A stretch of DNA of 64,000 nt from Malus domestica. Lineage: Eukaryota > Streptophyta > Magnoliopsida > Rosales > Rosaceae. Shown piece by piece: positions 11,402 through 23,145 of the stretch. Where the stretch lies: positions 24,766,501-24,830,500 of the forward strand of contig NC_091663.1 in NCBI RefSeq assembly GCF_042453785.1. Direction: 5' to 3'. The stretch's first letter is position 1, and every line of letters starts with the position of its first letter. Made by a program: the position numbers and the translations under genes. The notes beneath the pieces were generated by a model. The model ran no database searches and had not been told where the DNA came from. It was given only the letters and a program-made list of their open reading frames with translations.

Positions 11402-11555
11402 AGGAAAACTAATGAAAAGGACTTGAAAACTTTGAGTTTTCACGAAAATGACAAAATAAAGAATAAAGTGAATAGTAACAGGATTGACTTTTTAGTGTAA
11501 AAATGTGGTTTTTCGTTAAAATGAACAGTACCATAAGCTTTTCGTTAAAATCCCC
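11402..11555 (+). mobile_element. Mutator-like MITE, copy 1
   Basis: Element of 154 bp starting AGGAAAACTAATGAAAAGG and ending CGTTAAAATCCCC (imperfect inverted ends). It is flanked by a perfect 9-bp target-site duplication TAAAAACAA (11393-11401 and 11556-11564), the length used by Mutator-like elements. Related copies are at 20893, 21195 (inverted) and 48590. Confidence 0.85.
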
Positions 11556-11564
11556 TAAAAACAA

Positions 11565-12553
11565 CTTACATGCCCATGTCCTAGCCCTCCTAAAATGGGT
11601 CGAACTGCTTTTAGAAACATATGAAGCAATCTCAGATAGAAATTGGAATTGGAATTCACTTATTCCTGTATATTCTTTCGTTATCCCCACCCACCAAGGG
11701 GTCTCTTCATTGAATGGCAAATGGAACTTGACAATGCAAGTAGTCAAATCCATTGCAAATTAACTTCACTTTGAAGGAAGGAGGAGAGGACCAATCATCA
11801 TATATGGACAAACTACATGCTCTGTGATGTAAATATTCCCAGATAAGGGTTGAAAATGAAAGCTCCAGGTTTCCATCCACACAAATGTAAAGACTTCATC
11901 CACCTATGTACCAATACCATTCGACAGTGTGAGACAAATTCAATCCCTTTTAAAAATCAAAACAAAATTTGTGTCTTTTGACACGTGAGAAAGTTTAAGG
12001 AAAAATTATAGTTAGCCGTTCCGTTCTCTTAATTTTTAGACTAAATATTTGTAGGCTTTCTATTTCTTATTAAGCATTATATTTTCGATTTTAAGTGCTT
12101 TAACTTATGTCCACATTAGTTATTTATCTCTAATCATATTAAGTGTTAGAGTATTTTCAAAGGAGATATCAAAAATTTCACATAAGTAATTATGGTAAAA
12201 AAAGAAAGCACGCATGTTTCCAACCAAAATGTCAATTTGTATGTGCCATGACATGGAATGGTAGCAGAGGAAGTTGATGTCAAATTTGATAGATAGCAGC
12301 TTCAAATCTATTTTTAGTGGATAATAAATACTTTTTATAATTTTTGTTATTATCTTTTGTTTAAAAAAAATACTAATTACAATTATGAAAAGTAAATATT
12401 GCAATTAATAATAGTTTAAATTTGACATATCGGGTGGAGAACAAAATTTACAAAAATATTAACATGCCACATAAGCCTTCAAATTTAAATGTTGTGTTTA
12501 AAATTTAACATCTCCTTTAGGGATGGTCTTAGCATTTTATTTTTTTCTCATTT
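11565..12553. other. intergenic, no gene supported
   Basis: AT-rich. Open frames on both strands at 11409-11763 include the MITE and show no recognisable family. Confidence 0.5.
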
Positions 12554-12558
12554 GATTT

Positions 12559-14836
12559 TGACACACCCCGACCTAGATTGAGGCATGATGGCCGTCACGT
12601 GAGGGTGACGTAGCCATATGCACTGTGCGGAAGCAATGAAGATATAAGGAAATGCGAATAAATAAAAACCAACTAACTAGAGCACTAGATAAGGTAAGGT
12701 GCAAGTGCGACATTAAGAGTGAGATCATAATCAGAGCATAAGTAGCCTAAGTGTAGTCCAGCAGGACAAATACTAATTATACAACACCAAAGATAATCCT
12801 ACATTGGTAATAATCTGTCAGAGTTGCCGTGAATTCCTCATAAGCCACCGATAAGCACTCCTAACTAGAACCTGGAGGGGCGCAAAACAGAAAGTGTGAG
12901 TGGGCAAAAACAAAGCTTTTCAAAACCATTTCATTATCAAAAGTTCTAACCTCTCGCCGTAAAATCTGTATAGTTTCCCAGAAAATAGAATGCATATATA
13001 TAGATATATATCTCAAAACCATGCTCAGAAAACGATATTCATAAGTATGCCATGCCGAATATCTCAAAATAACAGAATAAGTAACTCAGGTGAAATAACA
13101 TATCAGCCGGATCCATCTAAAGTGGCCTGTACGGCTGAATCCATAGCTCAACAAGTATGATTGCACACGAATAAGAACCTCCTAAAGTGATTTGTACGAC
13201 AAGACTGGGTGTAAATAAATAAATACGCTCTACTGCTACGATCATGTGAAGACTGTGCGAATAATCGCGGGTCACCTACGAGTCGGAACCACCTATAGTG
13301 GTCTGTATGACAGGACTGTGCACCTAACTTGGATCCAAGGTGAGCGTATGGTGCGGGAGGTGAACATCACGTGAAGGCCTGTGCCCTGGCCATGGGCGGA
13401 AGCATTAACACCGGGATGCAGGTTTATAAATTCTCAACACATTTCACATCATCATCAAATCACACATAAGCAGTCTACAACTTACCTGGTACTTACCTGA
13501 GCGTCCACAGCATCAAATCATATTTATGCATACTATACTAATTCATATTCTAAGTATAAATAAATATGCATGGTATTTCAAAACATAATTTCATTTAAAC
13601 GCATTTTCTGGGAAAAATATCAAGTATATAAGTATATATTGAAAACCAAAAGCCCACTCATTGATATGTGGAAGGGTCATAACCCCCGAGCCTTACTTGA
13701 CTACGCTCATCCTTAGGATAGGTCTCACCTATATGCGAAACAACTATATAAACATTATTTAAAGCACATACACAAAACTAGGAAATAACTTCTCATACAT
13801 TGCTCAAATGGGGTATTTGAATATATCACCATGGCCTACTCAACCTCAGGAACACCTCCATATTTTTAGAAAAATGTTCCGAGCACCCACACACCCTCAC
13901 GCGCCGGCCAAGGCACGGCCAGACGCGCGGCCCATGAGCAGGCACGTGCCTGGCACACCAAACAGATTTCCTAACGGCATTAGGGAATATTTTGTTAAAA
14001 ATAAGTATATACCGTTATAATTACCTGACGACGTTAGAATATTCCGTCAACTTTGACGGGAATATTCTCCTCCTTCTTCCTTGGTTCGCCTGAGTCCGGT
14101 GCCGGTGCCGCTGCTATCGCCGGAAACTGGAAAAATCTTTAAACTTCAATACTTCTTCGGTTCTCAACCAAAATTCATGAATTATATACCAAAATGAAGC
14201 TTGTGATGAGAGGAACAATTCCTTACCACTTTCAAGTCTTAAATCCACCAGAAATTAGCCGGAAAAACCCACGATAATCCGGCCACCTCTACAACTCCGC
14301 GAACTGGGATTTCCCGACGTCCAAAATCCTTCAAAATTCTTCTAAAAGCTTCGTGAGGACTATCTAAGGCTTCCAAAAAGCTCAAAACTTCAAGAAACAC
14401 TCGCGATCACGTCGAGGCCATTGTGCACTTCCTTGAAGCTTCTTGGTTCTCGGGTTTTCGAGAGTTTCACGTCCAACCAAAACCACTATTCGACTCCTGA
14501 GCTTGAAAGGAGCACGAAAACAACTACCAAAACCTCGATCTGCGATTAGAGAGCTAGGTTTGAGGTTGTCCGTACGGTTGTACGGAAATGGAAGAAAATC
14601 CAAGAGGGAAGGAGAGAGAGAGGGTCAACGGGATTGGTTGGTGTGTATGTGTGGTCCAGGTTTGGCCAACCAAGCCAAAAACAAATAAAATCTTAAGTTC
14701 CAATTGGGTCCAAATCTTTAGGAAAGGAAATAATTGGTCAAAATATTAAGCTCAACACACAACACAACTCAACGTCCAAGGGTAAATTAGTCAATTCACA
14801 CCATTGATAAATTATATTTCGGGACGGATTGTCACA
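12559..14836 (-). mobile_element. gypsy solo LTR, 2278 bp
   Basis: On the minus strand it begins TGTGACAATCCGTCCCG and ends GTCGGGGTGTGTCA (TG...CA). It is flanked by a perfect 5-bp target-site duplication GATTT (12554-12558 and 14837-14841). There is no internal domain and no second LTR, so it is a solo LTR left by recombination. It belongs to the family of 38659-40896 and 49456-51650. Open frames inside (12861-13067, 14382-14688) are LTR sequence. Confidence 0.85.
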
Positions 14837-15084
14837 GATTTGGTTAGATTGTATATCTAAAATACACCTCATGATTATTAATTTATTTATTTAAGGAATG
14901 CTATTCAATATTTAAGGAATTCCGTTCAATCTAAATTATATGGGTAAGTTTTCAATAATTAATGGAGGTGCGTTTGTATAGTTATTTGGTTATATTGTAC
15001 ATTTAGTTTTCTATAACGTGAGTGCGTTTAAGGTTTAGTAGTACACACTTTTTGGTTCCCTTTTTTTTTTTTTTTTTTTCTAGC

Positions 15085-15175
15085 AGTTTATCTAAAATAC
15101 ATAGAAGGAATTCGAAAACAAGATCTCAAGTGCAAGAGAACAGTCTTAATCAACTGAGCATTATCTATTAAGATT
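15085..15175 (-). mobile_element. possible tRNA-derived SINE fragment
   Basis: On the minus strand it reads like a SINE head, GCTCAGTTGATTAAGACTG...CTTGAGATCTTG..TTCGAATTCC, with weak A- and B-box matches. A poly-T run lies beside it (15059-15079). Confidence 0.35.
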
Positions 15176-15392
15176 TTTTCCTGACATGAATTAATTTCTT
15201 AGATTATAGGTTGGCACCACAATAATAGAAAGCATTTTAATTAAAATTCTAAAACACATAAATGTATCTAAAAAATAAATATTTGAGGCACCTAAATCTA
15301 AACCCTCAAAGTTTAAAATATCTAAAAATATGGGAAATTATGAGAAACCGGTGATCAGATGTGGAAAACTATGTTAGGGAGATTATATTCAT

Positions 15393-15560
15393 GGACAAGG
15401 ATTGTCTGCCCTCCTTGTTCCCGTGCCCTCCCATGCCCTCCTGTTTTGTGTGGTCACGGTTAAGCCACGTCAACAAACAATATAAAATGTTGACGTGGCT
15501 TAACCGTAACCACACAAAACAGGAGGGCACGGGAACAAGGAGGGCAGACAATCCTTGTCC
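15393..15560. mobile_element. fold-back MITE with near-perfect hairpin
   Basis: A 168-bp element starting GGACAAGGATTGTCTGCCC and ending with its reverse complement GGGCAGACAATCCTTGTCC. The two ~78-bp arms are almost perfectly complementary around a loop of about 14 bases (AAACAATATAAAAT). The left arm has an extra ~9 bases near 15430. A perfect 9-bp target-site duplication TATATTCAT flanks it (15384-15392, 15561-15569), which suggests a Mutator-like origin. Confidence 0.9.
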
Positions 15561-15569
15561 TATATTCAT

Positions 15570-17388
15570 ATACTCCAAATTACTTCCCCAACACTCTTTT
15601 AATTTTTTTAATATTTTCTATCAAGTGGTGTGAATATAATCTTTTTTTTATGTTATTGCTTTCATTGCTTGACGAGCAACGTAAGTTATTCCCATTTTAA
15701 CGGGTAAATACTCACATATCCTTTATTGTATTTCTATTTATCTTTCTCATCATATAAATGACTTTAATGAAATATTTCATATCCCTCTAAATAGGTTAAT
15801 TTTTTTATATTAATAAAAAATTTCTCCTATTACCGAGGTTTCTTAAAGAAGAAGAAAATAAAAAAAACAAGAGAGAGATTCAATGTCGACATGTGTTAGT
15901 CTTCATTTTGTCCACATATAGTTCCTGCAAGATGATTACGGTTCTGAAATGGATCATTCAATTTTTGGGAAGCGAATCTTGTATTTTGATGATTTATTTT
16001 GTTTGGCTGCATGAGTCAATAGCACGTGTAAAGAATTATTCTGTCGATGGAAACTTCCATGTCTCTGAGTATATTGGATTGCAACACAATTTCTTAATGG
16101 GATGGGTTACCCAACATTCCTAAATTCTATATGCTATATTCTTTCTTTTTCTTTTGGGCCACTTCAGTACTGCCTTTATGTGCTATATTTACCTTTTCAC
16201 TAATTTTTCATTTAAGGTGATTAAGTGGTAAATCCAATTATCTCAACATGTATAGAATTACCTTGAATTTTGTGGCGTAGCCTAGTAACCGCATCCATTA
16301 GAAAATCATTTGAAACCTAGCAAGTGTCTTTTAGGGATGACACGAAGTCTCTACAGAGTCTTGTACTTCTCAATAATGACTAATTGATCCACAATAAGAA
16401 CTCTATACGCTTATGGTTATGTTCTTTGTAAAGTCCGCACTCGACTTCAAATTAATAGGCCTATTTTTCAAGAATGGAGAACCCCTATATAGTTGTTCTC
16501 CCCTTGGTGCTGGTTGTTAGGTTGGATTGTTGGTTGCTGTTGTTTTCAACCTTCCTGCATTTTTTTGTTTTTAACTTGGCCTTTATTGCAGTTGTTGTGT
16601 TTGCTTCTGTTGGTTCTCTTTTAATATAATCATTGAATATACTTAAACTCCTTTGTGTACGAAAACCATTTTCTTTGTCAATTTGCACCAAATAGAAAGA
16701 TTTTAGGTCAATGGGGCCAACAATACATGAATAGTCCAATACCGAAACCTAAAACACCACAGTACAAGACAAGTTTAGTTAATTGTCATTATATATATAA
16801 TATATAATGTTTCTAAAAGCCGCAGGAGTCGCTTTAATTAGAGTGCGTGGACAACTCATATTTAATGACATGGAGCACCTAGATCATTGGGTTCAATATA
16901 TGGAGATAACCTCATTTGATATAACGAAAGAAGTTAAGATTCCAATTAAAAGCTAATTGAAAATAGAGGGAGCGATTCCACCGTTTGTAAGCTTATGCAA
17001 GATCCTTTGATTATCCAATGTGAAGTTCATTCTCAATATAGGAGACCACCACCAATTTCATTACATAATTTAAGAGCATTCACCTTTCCACTTGAGAATT
17101 TCTCTTTGTTTCCTCGTTCTCTCCATTTTAGTTTCTATTTTAAATAGAAGAACATATTCATTGCATCCAAAATTCAAAATGTTACACAACTAAGTATGTA
17201 AACAATTCAGATTCATTACAAACGAAGCCAACTCCCAGACACATTAGGTAGAAGAGTAAGGAAAAAACAATTAAGGCTCTGCTAATAACACCTAAACTTA
17301 CAACTAATTATGTAGCAAACTGGAATAATTTTCAGAAAACATAATGTAAAACATCATATCCTGCCCTGGAAACTATAATTACTACCAC
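15570..17388. other. intergenic, no gene supported
   Basis: AT-rich. Small open frames at 15893-16123 and 16485-16739 show no family features. The last ~200 bp are probably the 3' UTR of the minus-strand gene that follows. Confidence 0.5.
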
Positions 17389-18114
17389 TTAAACCATAAT
17401 TAATTGTCTTTGTGCTTCAATCCTTAATTCTTCCTTCATTCTTCTAATGAAGTCTTCAAATTTCTTGTTCAATTCTTCAGTGCTATTACCAAACCTTCCT
17501 GTTCCGTCTTCATCTTCCTCGGCAAGTTTTCCATCTTCTTCTTCCTCTTCTTCTTCTTCTGAAACTAACAACATACTTTCTGGTTCTTGTTCTTTTTGTT
17601 CTTCATAATCTTCAATAACCTCCTTCTCTGCATGTTTTTCTACTTGGTTGATCAAAGGCTCACTTTCATGTTCTTCTTCTGCAGCAACATTTTCTAGTGA
17701 GTCCATACTTCCCGCTTTTGCATCTTCCTTTGGCGAAACTGGCTCTTCTGTCTCTAACATTGGCGAACCGAATTCCAAACCACCTTCTCTAGTCTTCAAG
17801 CTTGTTTCTTCATGGCTAGGATAAGATGACTGCGCCGGAGATCGGGTTAAGCCAGAGTGTTTTGCAAGGAAAACGAAGAGCAGGTTGCATATGAGGAATA
17901 TGAAGTTCTTGTCAATGGTGTGGGTGAAAAGTTGGTAAGGGAATGTTGAGAAGTAGAAGTTGAAGGAATGGAGGAATGAGAGCATGGATGAGCGGGAAAA
18001 GCAGAATGAAAACACAGAAGCTGAAAGCAAAAACTTGGCAACTTTTTTCAGAAGCTGATTATCTATGGAGTTGTAGTAGTAGTTTATCAAGGTTTGTTGG
18101 TTTTGATCATCCAT
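17389..18114 (-). CDS. membrane-anchored acidic protein with DUF761-like C-terminus, 241 aa
   Basis: Single-exon frame on the minus strand with ATG at 18112-18114 and TAA at 17389-17391. The N-terminal third is hydrophobic, with likely membrane segments around residues 25-42 and 70-85 (NFIFLICNLLFVFLA). The middle is Ser/Glu-rich, with a run of eight glutamates near residue 190. The end (about 212-237, EELNKKFEDFIRRMKEELRIE) matches the short basic/aromatic C-terminal motif of plant DUF761 (DUF4408/DUF761-type) proteins. These are usually small, intronless and of unknown biochemical role. A TATA box sits about 155 bp upstream. The frame is intact and composition is gene-like, with no transposon relation seen. 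Function is not known. Confidence 0.8.
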   Translation of the reverse strand: MDDQNQQTLINYYYNSIDNQLLKKVAKFLLSASVFSFCFSRSSMLSFLHSFNFYFSTFPYQLFTHTIDKNFIFLICNLLFVFLAKHSGLTRSPAQSSYPSHEETSLKTREGGLEFGSPMLETEEPVSPKEDAKAGSMDSLENVAAEEEHESEPLINQVEKHAEKEVIEDYEEQKEQEPESMLLVSEEEEEEEEDGKLAEEDEDGTGRFGNSTEELNKKFEDFIRRMKEELRIEAQRQLIMV

Positions 18115-18267
18115 TTTTCTCTTTAGCTAGTTTTAATTGCTAAAGAGGTCTTTGGAAAATTGAGAGAGATAATGGGGTGGTGGAGATGAGTTTGAACTTT
18201 CAATTGTTGGAGTCGTCTTTCCAAAGGTGTACATATGCTATATGTGGAAGTTAAGGAATATGGAGAG

Positions 18268-18277
18268 TTATATATAG
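18268..18277 (-). promoter_or_regulatory. probable TATA box of the DUF761-like gene
   Basis: TATATATAAC on the minus strand, about 155 bp upstream of the start codon. Confidence 0.5.
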
Positions 18278-18279
18278 TA

Positions 18280-19951
18280 GTCTAGGCTTAAAGAAATTTT
18301 AGGTTGAGTGGGCGGTTTTTCAACACGTGATGTTGTTGATTCGAGCGATATTTTAATTAATGTAATATAAATTATTAAGAGGAGAAATTTAAATTTGGGT
18401 ATGGTGAAGAAAACATATTATTCTAATCAACTTAGCTATGTTCATGTCTGCTTTTAAGATTTTCCTAGTTAGCGTGTATATGTAGCGGTGAATTCACATA
18501 TTGAGGAGTTATAAATGAGATAACTTACATGGAACAAGTTCATCACTACCGTAGTGTTATGATACAATAATTCATTGTTATGTATAAATTTAGAGACAAA
18601 ACGTCGTGGTAAATTTGTTTTATATAAATCATTCTCTTTAAATGCTCATCCATTGCACAAGAACTATCTCTCTGAAAGATAAAAACTTGCATGCAACCGT
18701 TGGATAAAGCGGTTGCATCATATTCATATTCATGCACTCACATGATGATGTAGCAATTGTGAAACAATTTCATCTTATACAATGGGTGCATACTAATTTT
18801 TCTTCTATTTGGAGGGAGGAGGGATGTTGACATGTTATTTACTCGACTATGTGGAACTTTCTAGCTGTCAGCCCATTGAGGCATCAGGTAAGAGTAATCT
18901 TCACGTTCACCATTTGAGGTGCGACTGCTTTATAAAACTTGATTGAGATAGATGGCAACGACCTGAGAGTCGGGACCACGAAAGAAAATAGATATTGATC
19001 AAGTGTTCTATAACAAACCCATGATAGCACCATCGCTTAATTAATACGAGATTGACAGAAGTTAACCTAATTAACATCATTGTCACGTCATGTAGTAATA
19101 CTTGTAAATTAAAGGTCTTAAGTTTGATTTTAGCGAAAGATAAATTCGAACTAAATTATTATGACTAGTCCATTGTGAGGTTTTATAGCCACTCCCCTAC
19201 TCTTAATGTAAATAATATCGAATGTATTACAAATATATCATTGTCATAGGTAAAAAAAAAATGATAATTACAGACAAATTTTTCCTCTTATATATATTTT
19301 GTTATATTTGACATCATCTTGAATAAATCAAATATATAAAAAAAAAGAACAAGATTATAAAGAAGTGTTAAAAAGAAGAAAAAATGTGTTTAGTTATCAT
19401 TTTAATTAGAAATATATATATTTTTTCTTTCTTCCAATCAAAGATTCGAAATCTCTTCTAACATTGGAAAGAAAAATACAATTAAGCTAAGAGCTACTAT
19501 CTTGAATTTATAATTGATAATATACAATTTGTACTGGTGCAAATAACATTATTCCTGTGACCCAGAGCAAAAGGTGATAGTTGGTGAAAAATATTGGTTT
19601 TTGCGGTTGTTGGAATGAACAGGTTATAGTTGTGGTTGGTTTTGAATTTGTATCGTGTTCAATCCTTCAACTCTAAGCAAATATCATGCAATTTACATTC
19701 AGAAATGCTGGGAAATAAAATTTGTAGATAAATTTTTGTAAACTAAATGATATAAAAGTTAACGATTGAATTATTGCTTAAGTGTTGATAAACGTGCTCA
19801 TTTCTTATTAGTAATACATAATTTGGTTTGCAAATTTTATCTATAAATTTAGTCTCCCTATTATTATCTTCCAGATAAGCTCTTTTAAGTTTCCAAGCTT
19901 CATTAATATACACCAAACCAAATCTTCTCATTTTTAAATTAGGATTTACCC
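18280..19951. other. intergenic, no gene supported
   Basis: AT-rich DNA upstream of the DUF761-like gene, with no conserved frame. A weak SINE-like phrase (AAAGGTCTTAAGTTTGATTTTAG near 19110) is too short to call. Confidence 0.5.
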
Positions 19952-19954
19952 TAA

Positions 19955-20757
19955 GAGTAGTTCCACCGCTGCTCTTAGCCCGGCACCCAGGCCAAAAAAT
20001 GGACCGGCATCCATGAAATTTGCTCCACCCCAGCCTAAGCCAGGCCACATGCCAGCCCAGAATCGACAGAGGAAGGAGATGGCCCATCTGACACCATGCT
20101 AACGTCATGGCTACCGTCTCTCTCACATGCACTGCCCTCCGCGGAACCCCATCCGATCCCATTCCATATAACTCCGTTGATCTCCACCTCCATCATTCTC
20201 CGCCTCACCTCCGACGCCTCCCAAACCCTGGAACCCCATTTGATCCCTTGCCAATCCTGGGGCTCCGGTTGCTCCGCGCAGGGACCAAACTCGGCAGGTG
20301 AAATCGGTTGGGTATGATTGCGAGACGTGTCGGGAAGAAGGTGGTGGGTGCCCGTGTTTAGAGTTTGGTGGATTCGACGATGTCGTTTCGGAGTGTGGGT
20401 TGGGTTCCAGAGAGGAGAAGAAGAAGGGAGTCCAAAGAATCTTACAGAATCCGTGGAATTGGAGAAACTGTGCTTGATCGCATAGTTGGAAAATCAGGGA
20501 GGAAAATGGGAAAAGTGGGAAGAAGAAGAAGGGAGTCCAGAGAGAAGAAGAAGAAGGGAAGAAGAAGGAGGAAATTAAAAATCAAATTATTATTTTATAA
20601 TAAAAATTAATAATATTTTAATAAAATTAACTAGGCTATTTAGTTTTAGAGGTGGAGATGCATTTAGCCTATTACTGTTCATTGGGGTCTATCACTTTTC
20701 ATTGAGTAGATTAAATGGGCTGGGTGCTGGCGCATTTTTTTAGGGGTGGAATTGCTC
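19955..20757. mobile_element. PIF/Harbinger-like non-autonomous element, 803 bp
   Basis: The left end GAGTAGTTCCACC...CCCGGCACCCAGG matches in reverse the right end CTGGGTGCTGG...GGGTGGAATTGCTC. The trinucleotide TAA flanks both ends (19952-19954 and 20758-20760), the target duplication typical of PIF/Harbinger elements. Inside is GC-richer sequence (20040-20450) with open frames on both strands and a GA-rich run (20520-20580), but no transposase. The interior may be captured host DNA. Confidence 0.75.
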
Positions 20758-20892
20758 TAAATCACTGCTCTTTTTTAAGTTTGACCATGCCCACGTTTGA
20801 GTCGCGTACGTGTTTGGCATATAATAATTTTGGAGAATTAGTTGTCTTAATAATTCTACCGCGTCTAAGTGCTAAACTAACTATTTAAATAA

Positions 20893-21047
20893 AGGAAAAC
20901 TAATAAAAATGATTTGAAAACTTTGAGTTTTAATGATAAGGACAAAATAAAGGGTAAAGTGAATAGTGCCAGGATTGACTTTTTAGTGTAAAAATATGGT
21001 TTTTCGTTAAAGTGAACAGTACCAGGAGTTTTTTTGTTAAAGTTCCC
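20893..21047 (+). mobile_element. Mutator-like MITE, copy 2
   Basis: 155-bp relative of 11402-11555 with ends AGGAAAACTAAT...GTTAAAGTTCCC and a perfect 9-bp target-site duplication TTTAAATAA (20884-20892, 21048-21056). Confidence 0.88.
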
Positions 21048-21194
21048 TTTAAATAAAAAGGGTCCATAAGAGTAAAATGATGAGTTTACAAGGATAATAT
21101 GATGGATCTATAAGGGTGTTTAATCTTTCATGTACAATTTTACTTCAGAATTGCAATAATGCTAATTTCACATCAATAAATCTGAAAAAAAAAG

Positions 21195-21350
21195 GAGTCT
21201 TAACGAAACACTCATGGTACTGTTCACTTTTGACGTTAATGACATTTTTACTCTAAAAAGTCACTCCTGATACTATTCACTTACAACACATTTTTGTCAT
21301 TTTGGTTAAAACTCAAAGTTTCAAGCTTTTTTCATTAGTTTTACTAAAAA
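21195..21350 (-). mobile_element. Mutator-like MITE, copy 3 (inverted, diverged)
   Basis: Same family in opposite orientation, starting GTCTTAACGAAACAC and ending TTCATTAGTTTTACT. It contains the reverse complements of TTTTTAGTGTAAAAA and AAACTTTGAGTTTT. It lies 147 bp from copy 2. Ends are degraded and no target duplication was assigned. Confidence 0.75.
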
Positions 21351-21951
21351 AAAAACTTAGTTATTATAAGTCCCAATTAAAGTTACATGTTGCACATGCT
21401 TTGTTGGGGAAGATTATTGTAGAACAATTTATTCTTTTCTAGTTGGATGTTTTGACTGATAATTTTGTAGTATGATTTTTATTTATTCGGCAATTAAAAT
21501 GTTGAGTTCAATGTATTTGGGCTTGGAATTATCTATTTATTAATTGGAACTTCTCATGAAAATGGTTTTCCACAACATATTTTTAATAAAAAAACACTTG
21601 ATAATTTTTTTTTGTTAATAATAAGAACAAAAATAAGAGGCCATGACAATATTGTAAATAAGTTAAAAGTGATAGAACTATTATAAATAAGTTGAACTTT
21701 GGTTGCAATATTGTGAAAAAGTTAAAGTTTGGAGGATGTGGTAGTATCGTAAAAGAGTTGAAGTTTAGACAGTATCGTAAATAAGTTTCACGTTTGTGCC
21801 CATCTATTTCTTCATAATCAATTGTTTCATAAGAACAATTAGTAGCGTCTTGAGAAATAGTTATCGATGCAACCAAATTTTAATTTAATTACGATAATGC
21901 CAGATTCTTTTGTGCATTATTTAAGCTAGAAGTCAATGTGGGTAGCAAGTC
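21351..21951. other. intergenic, no gene supported
   Basis: AT-rich. An open frame on the minus strand (21583-21876) is low-complexity and unconserved in appearance. Confidence 0.5.
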
Positions 21952-21959
21952 CTAGCAGA

Positions 21960-22752
21960 TAAGGATGGGGACGGTACGGTGCGGTTCGGTGTGGTTTAAT
22001 CCTCAAACTGGAACCGAAACCAAGAAATATTAACGGTTTCGTTTGGTGCAGTTCCGCTTAAATTTATTAATAGAATCGTATGATTCAGTTTACATTAGTT
22101 CCGATTCGGTTCTTGCCATTTTAAGGTTCTGAATACTAAATCATTTGAATACCAAATCAAATTGGTATTCAAAGTTTATTTGTTTTGTTTCTTTCTTGTT
22201 TTGCATGCTTGCATTTAAATACGTTTTATAAAATACGGTTTACAGTTTAATAAATTGAAACATGCTATTGTTTTGTAGCAAATATCTTAAAAATATGTAG
22301 TCCTTTGGTGTGATGCCTACTCTATTTGTTCATTCCCCTTGTTTATCTTTTTAGGTACCGAGCTTTTAAGTAAAAATACATTAACCATTCAAAGATCAAG
22401 CAAACCCAAAAGACCCAAATCATACGATCAATGAGTCTTTTGTGAAAACAAGAGAGAACCCAAACCTTCCTAAACACACAAAGTAAACCAAAATTCAACA
22501 AATTTGAGCTAACATAAACTATATGAAATGATAAACACCCAATTCAACTATTTAATTTAATTAATTATTTATATTTACTGTTTGGTCCGGTTCTAAACGG
22601 TTCTACCAATATGAAAATCAAAACCGATATGAACGGTTCGGTCTGGTTCTTGAACCTAAGTTGACTTTCTTTAGTCAACAAGGGATTTTAAAGATTATTT
22701 TGTCGCAGTTCAATTCGGTTTAGCAGTTCCACGATTTTTAGGCCCACCCCTA
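21960..22752. mobile_element. hAT-like non-autonomous element, 793 bp
   Basis: Ends TAAGGATGGGGACGG...GGCCCACCCCTA are the degenerate TAGGGGTGGGCC type. Flanking octamers CTAGCAGA (21952-21959) and CTAGTAGA (22753-22760) differ by one base, fitting an 8-bp hAT target duplication. Subterminal CGGTTCGGT/AACCGAAAC motifs recur near both ends, a common hAT feature. No transposase. Confidence 0.75.
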
Positions 22753-23145
22753 CTAGTAGACTCGTTTTTTAGACGAGTCCTGCTAGCATTTCTTAAAGAT
22801 AAATTACTTCCTCTCAGTCCTAACATTTTTGTGGAATTGGAAATTTTTTTCAGTGTTCAATTATTTATATTATTATATTTAACATATTGGACCGTATTTC
22901 GGACACATTGAAAAAACCTACAAGTCGGGAACCAAACAGAGAGTCTCTTGACGAAACTAGAAACAACTACAGGATAACCGACGTACAAATACCCCTGGAA
23001 ATGTTCATAACAAATTCCATTCCAATACCCAAACAGCCCCTTCTTTCTCTCTCTTTCACTTTCAGTCTCTCTCTCCTCAAAACCCTACTCCAATCCCAAA
23101 CCCCCACACAGCGATCACAACCAAAACCTCTCTAAAACCCTAGCC

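Noticed and set aside
11409..11763. Overlapping frames on both strands with protein-like composition
   Set aside because: They run into the Mutator-like MITE, and neither strand shows a recognised family or splice structure.
17847..18041. Second minus-strand frame overlapping the DUF761-like gene
   Set aside because: It is a different frame within the real gene and shows no family features.
20096..20610. Several open frames on both strands, one Arg/Lys-rich
   Set aside because: All lie inside the PIF/Harbinger-like element; the basic frame is a GA-rich low-complexity run.
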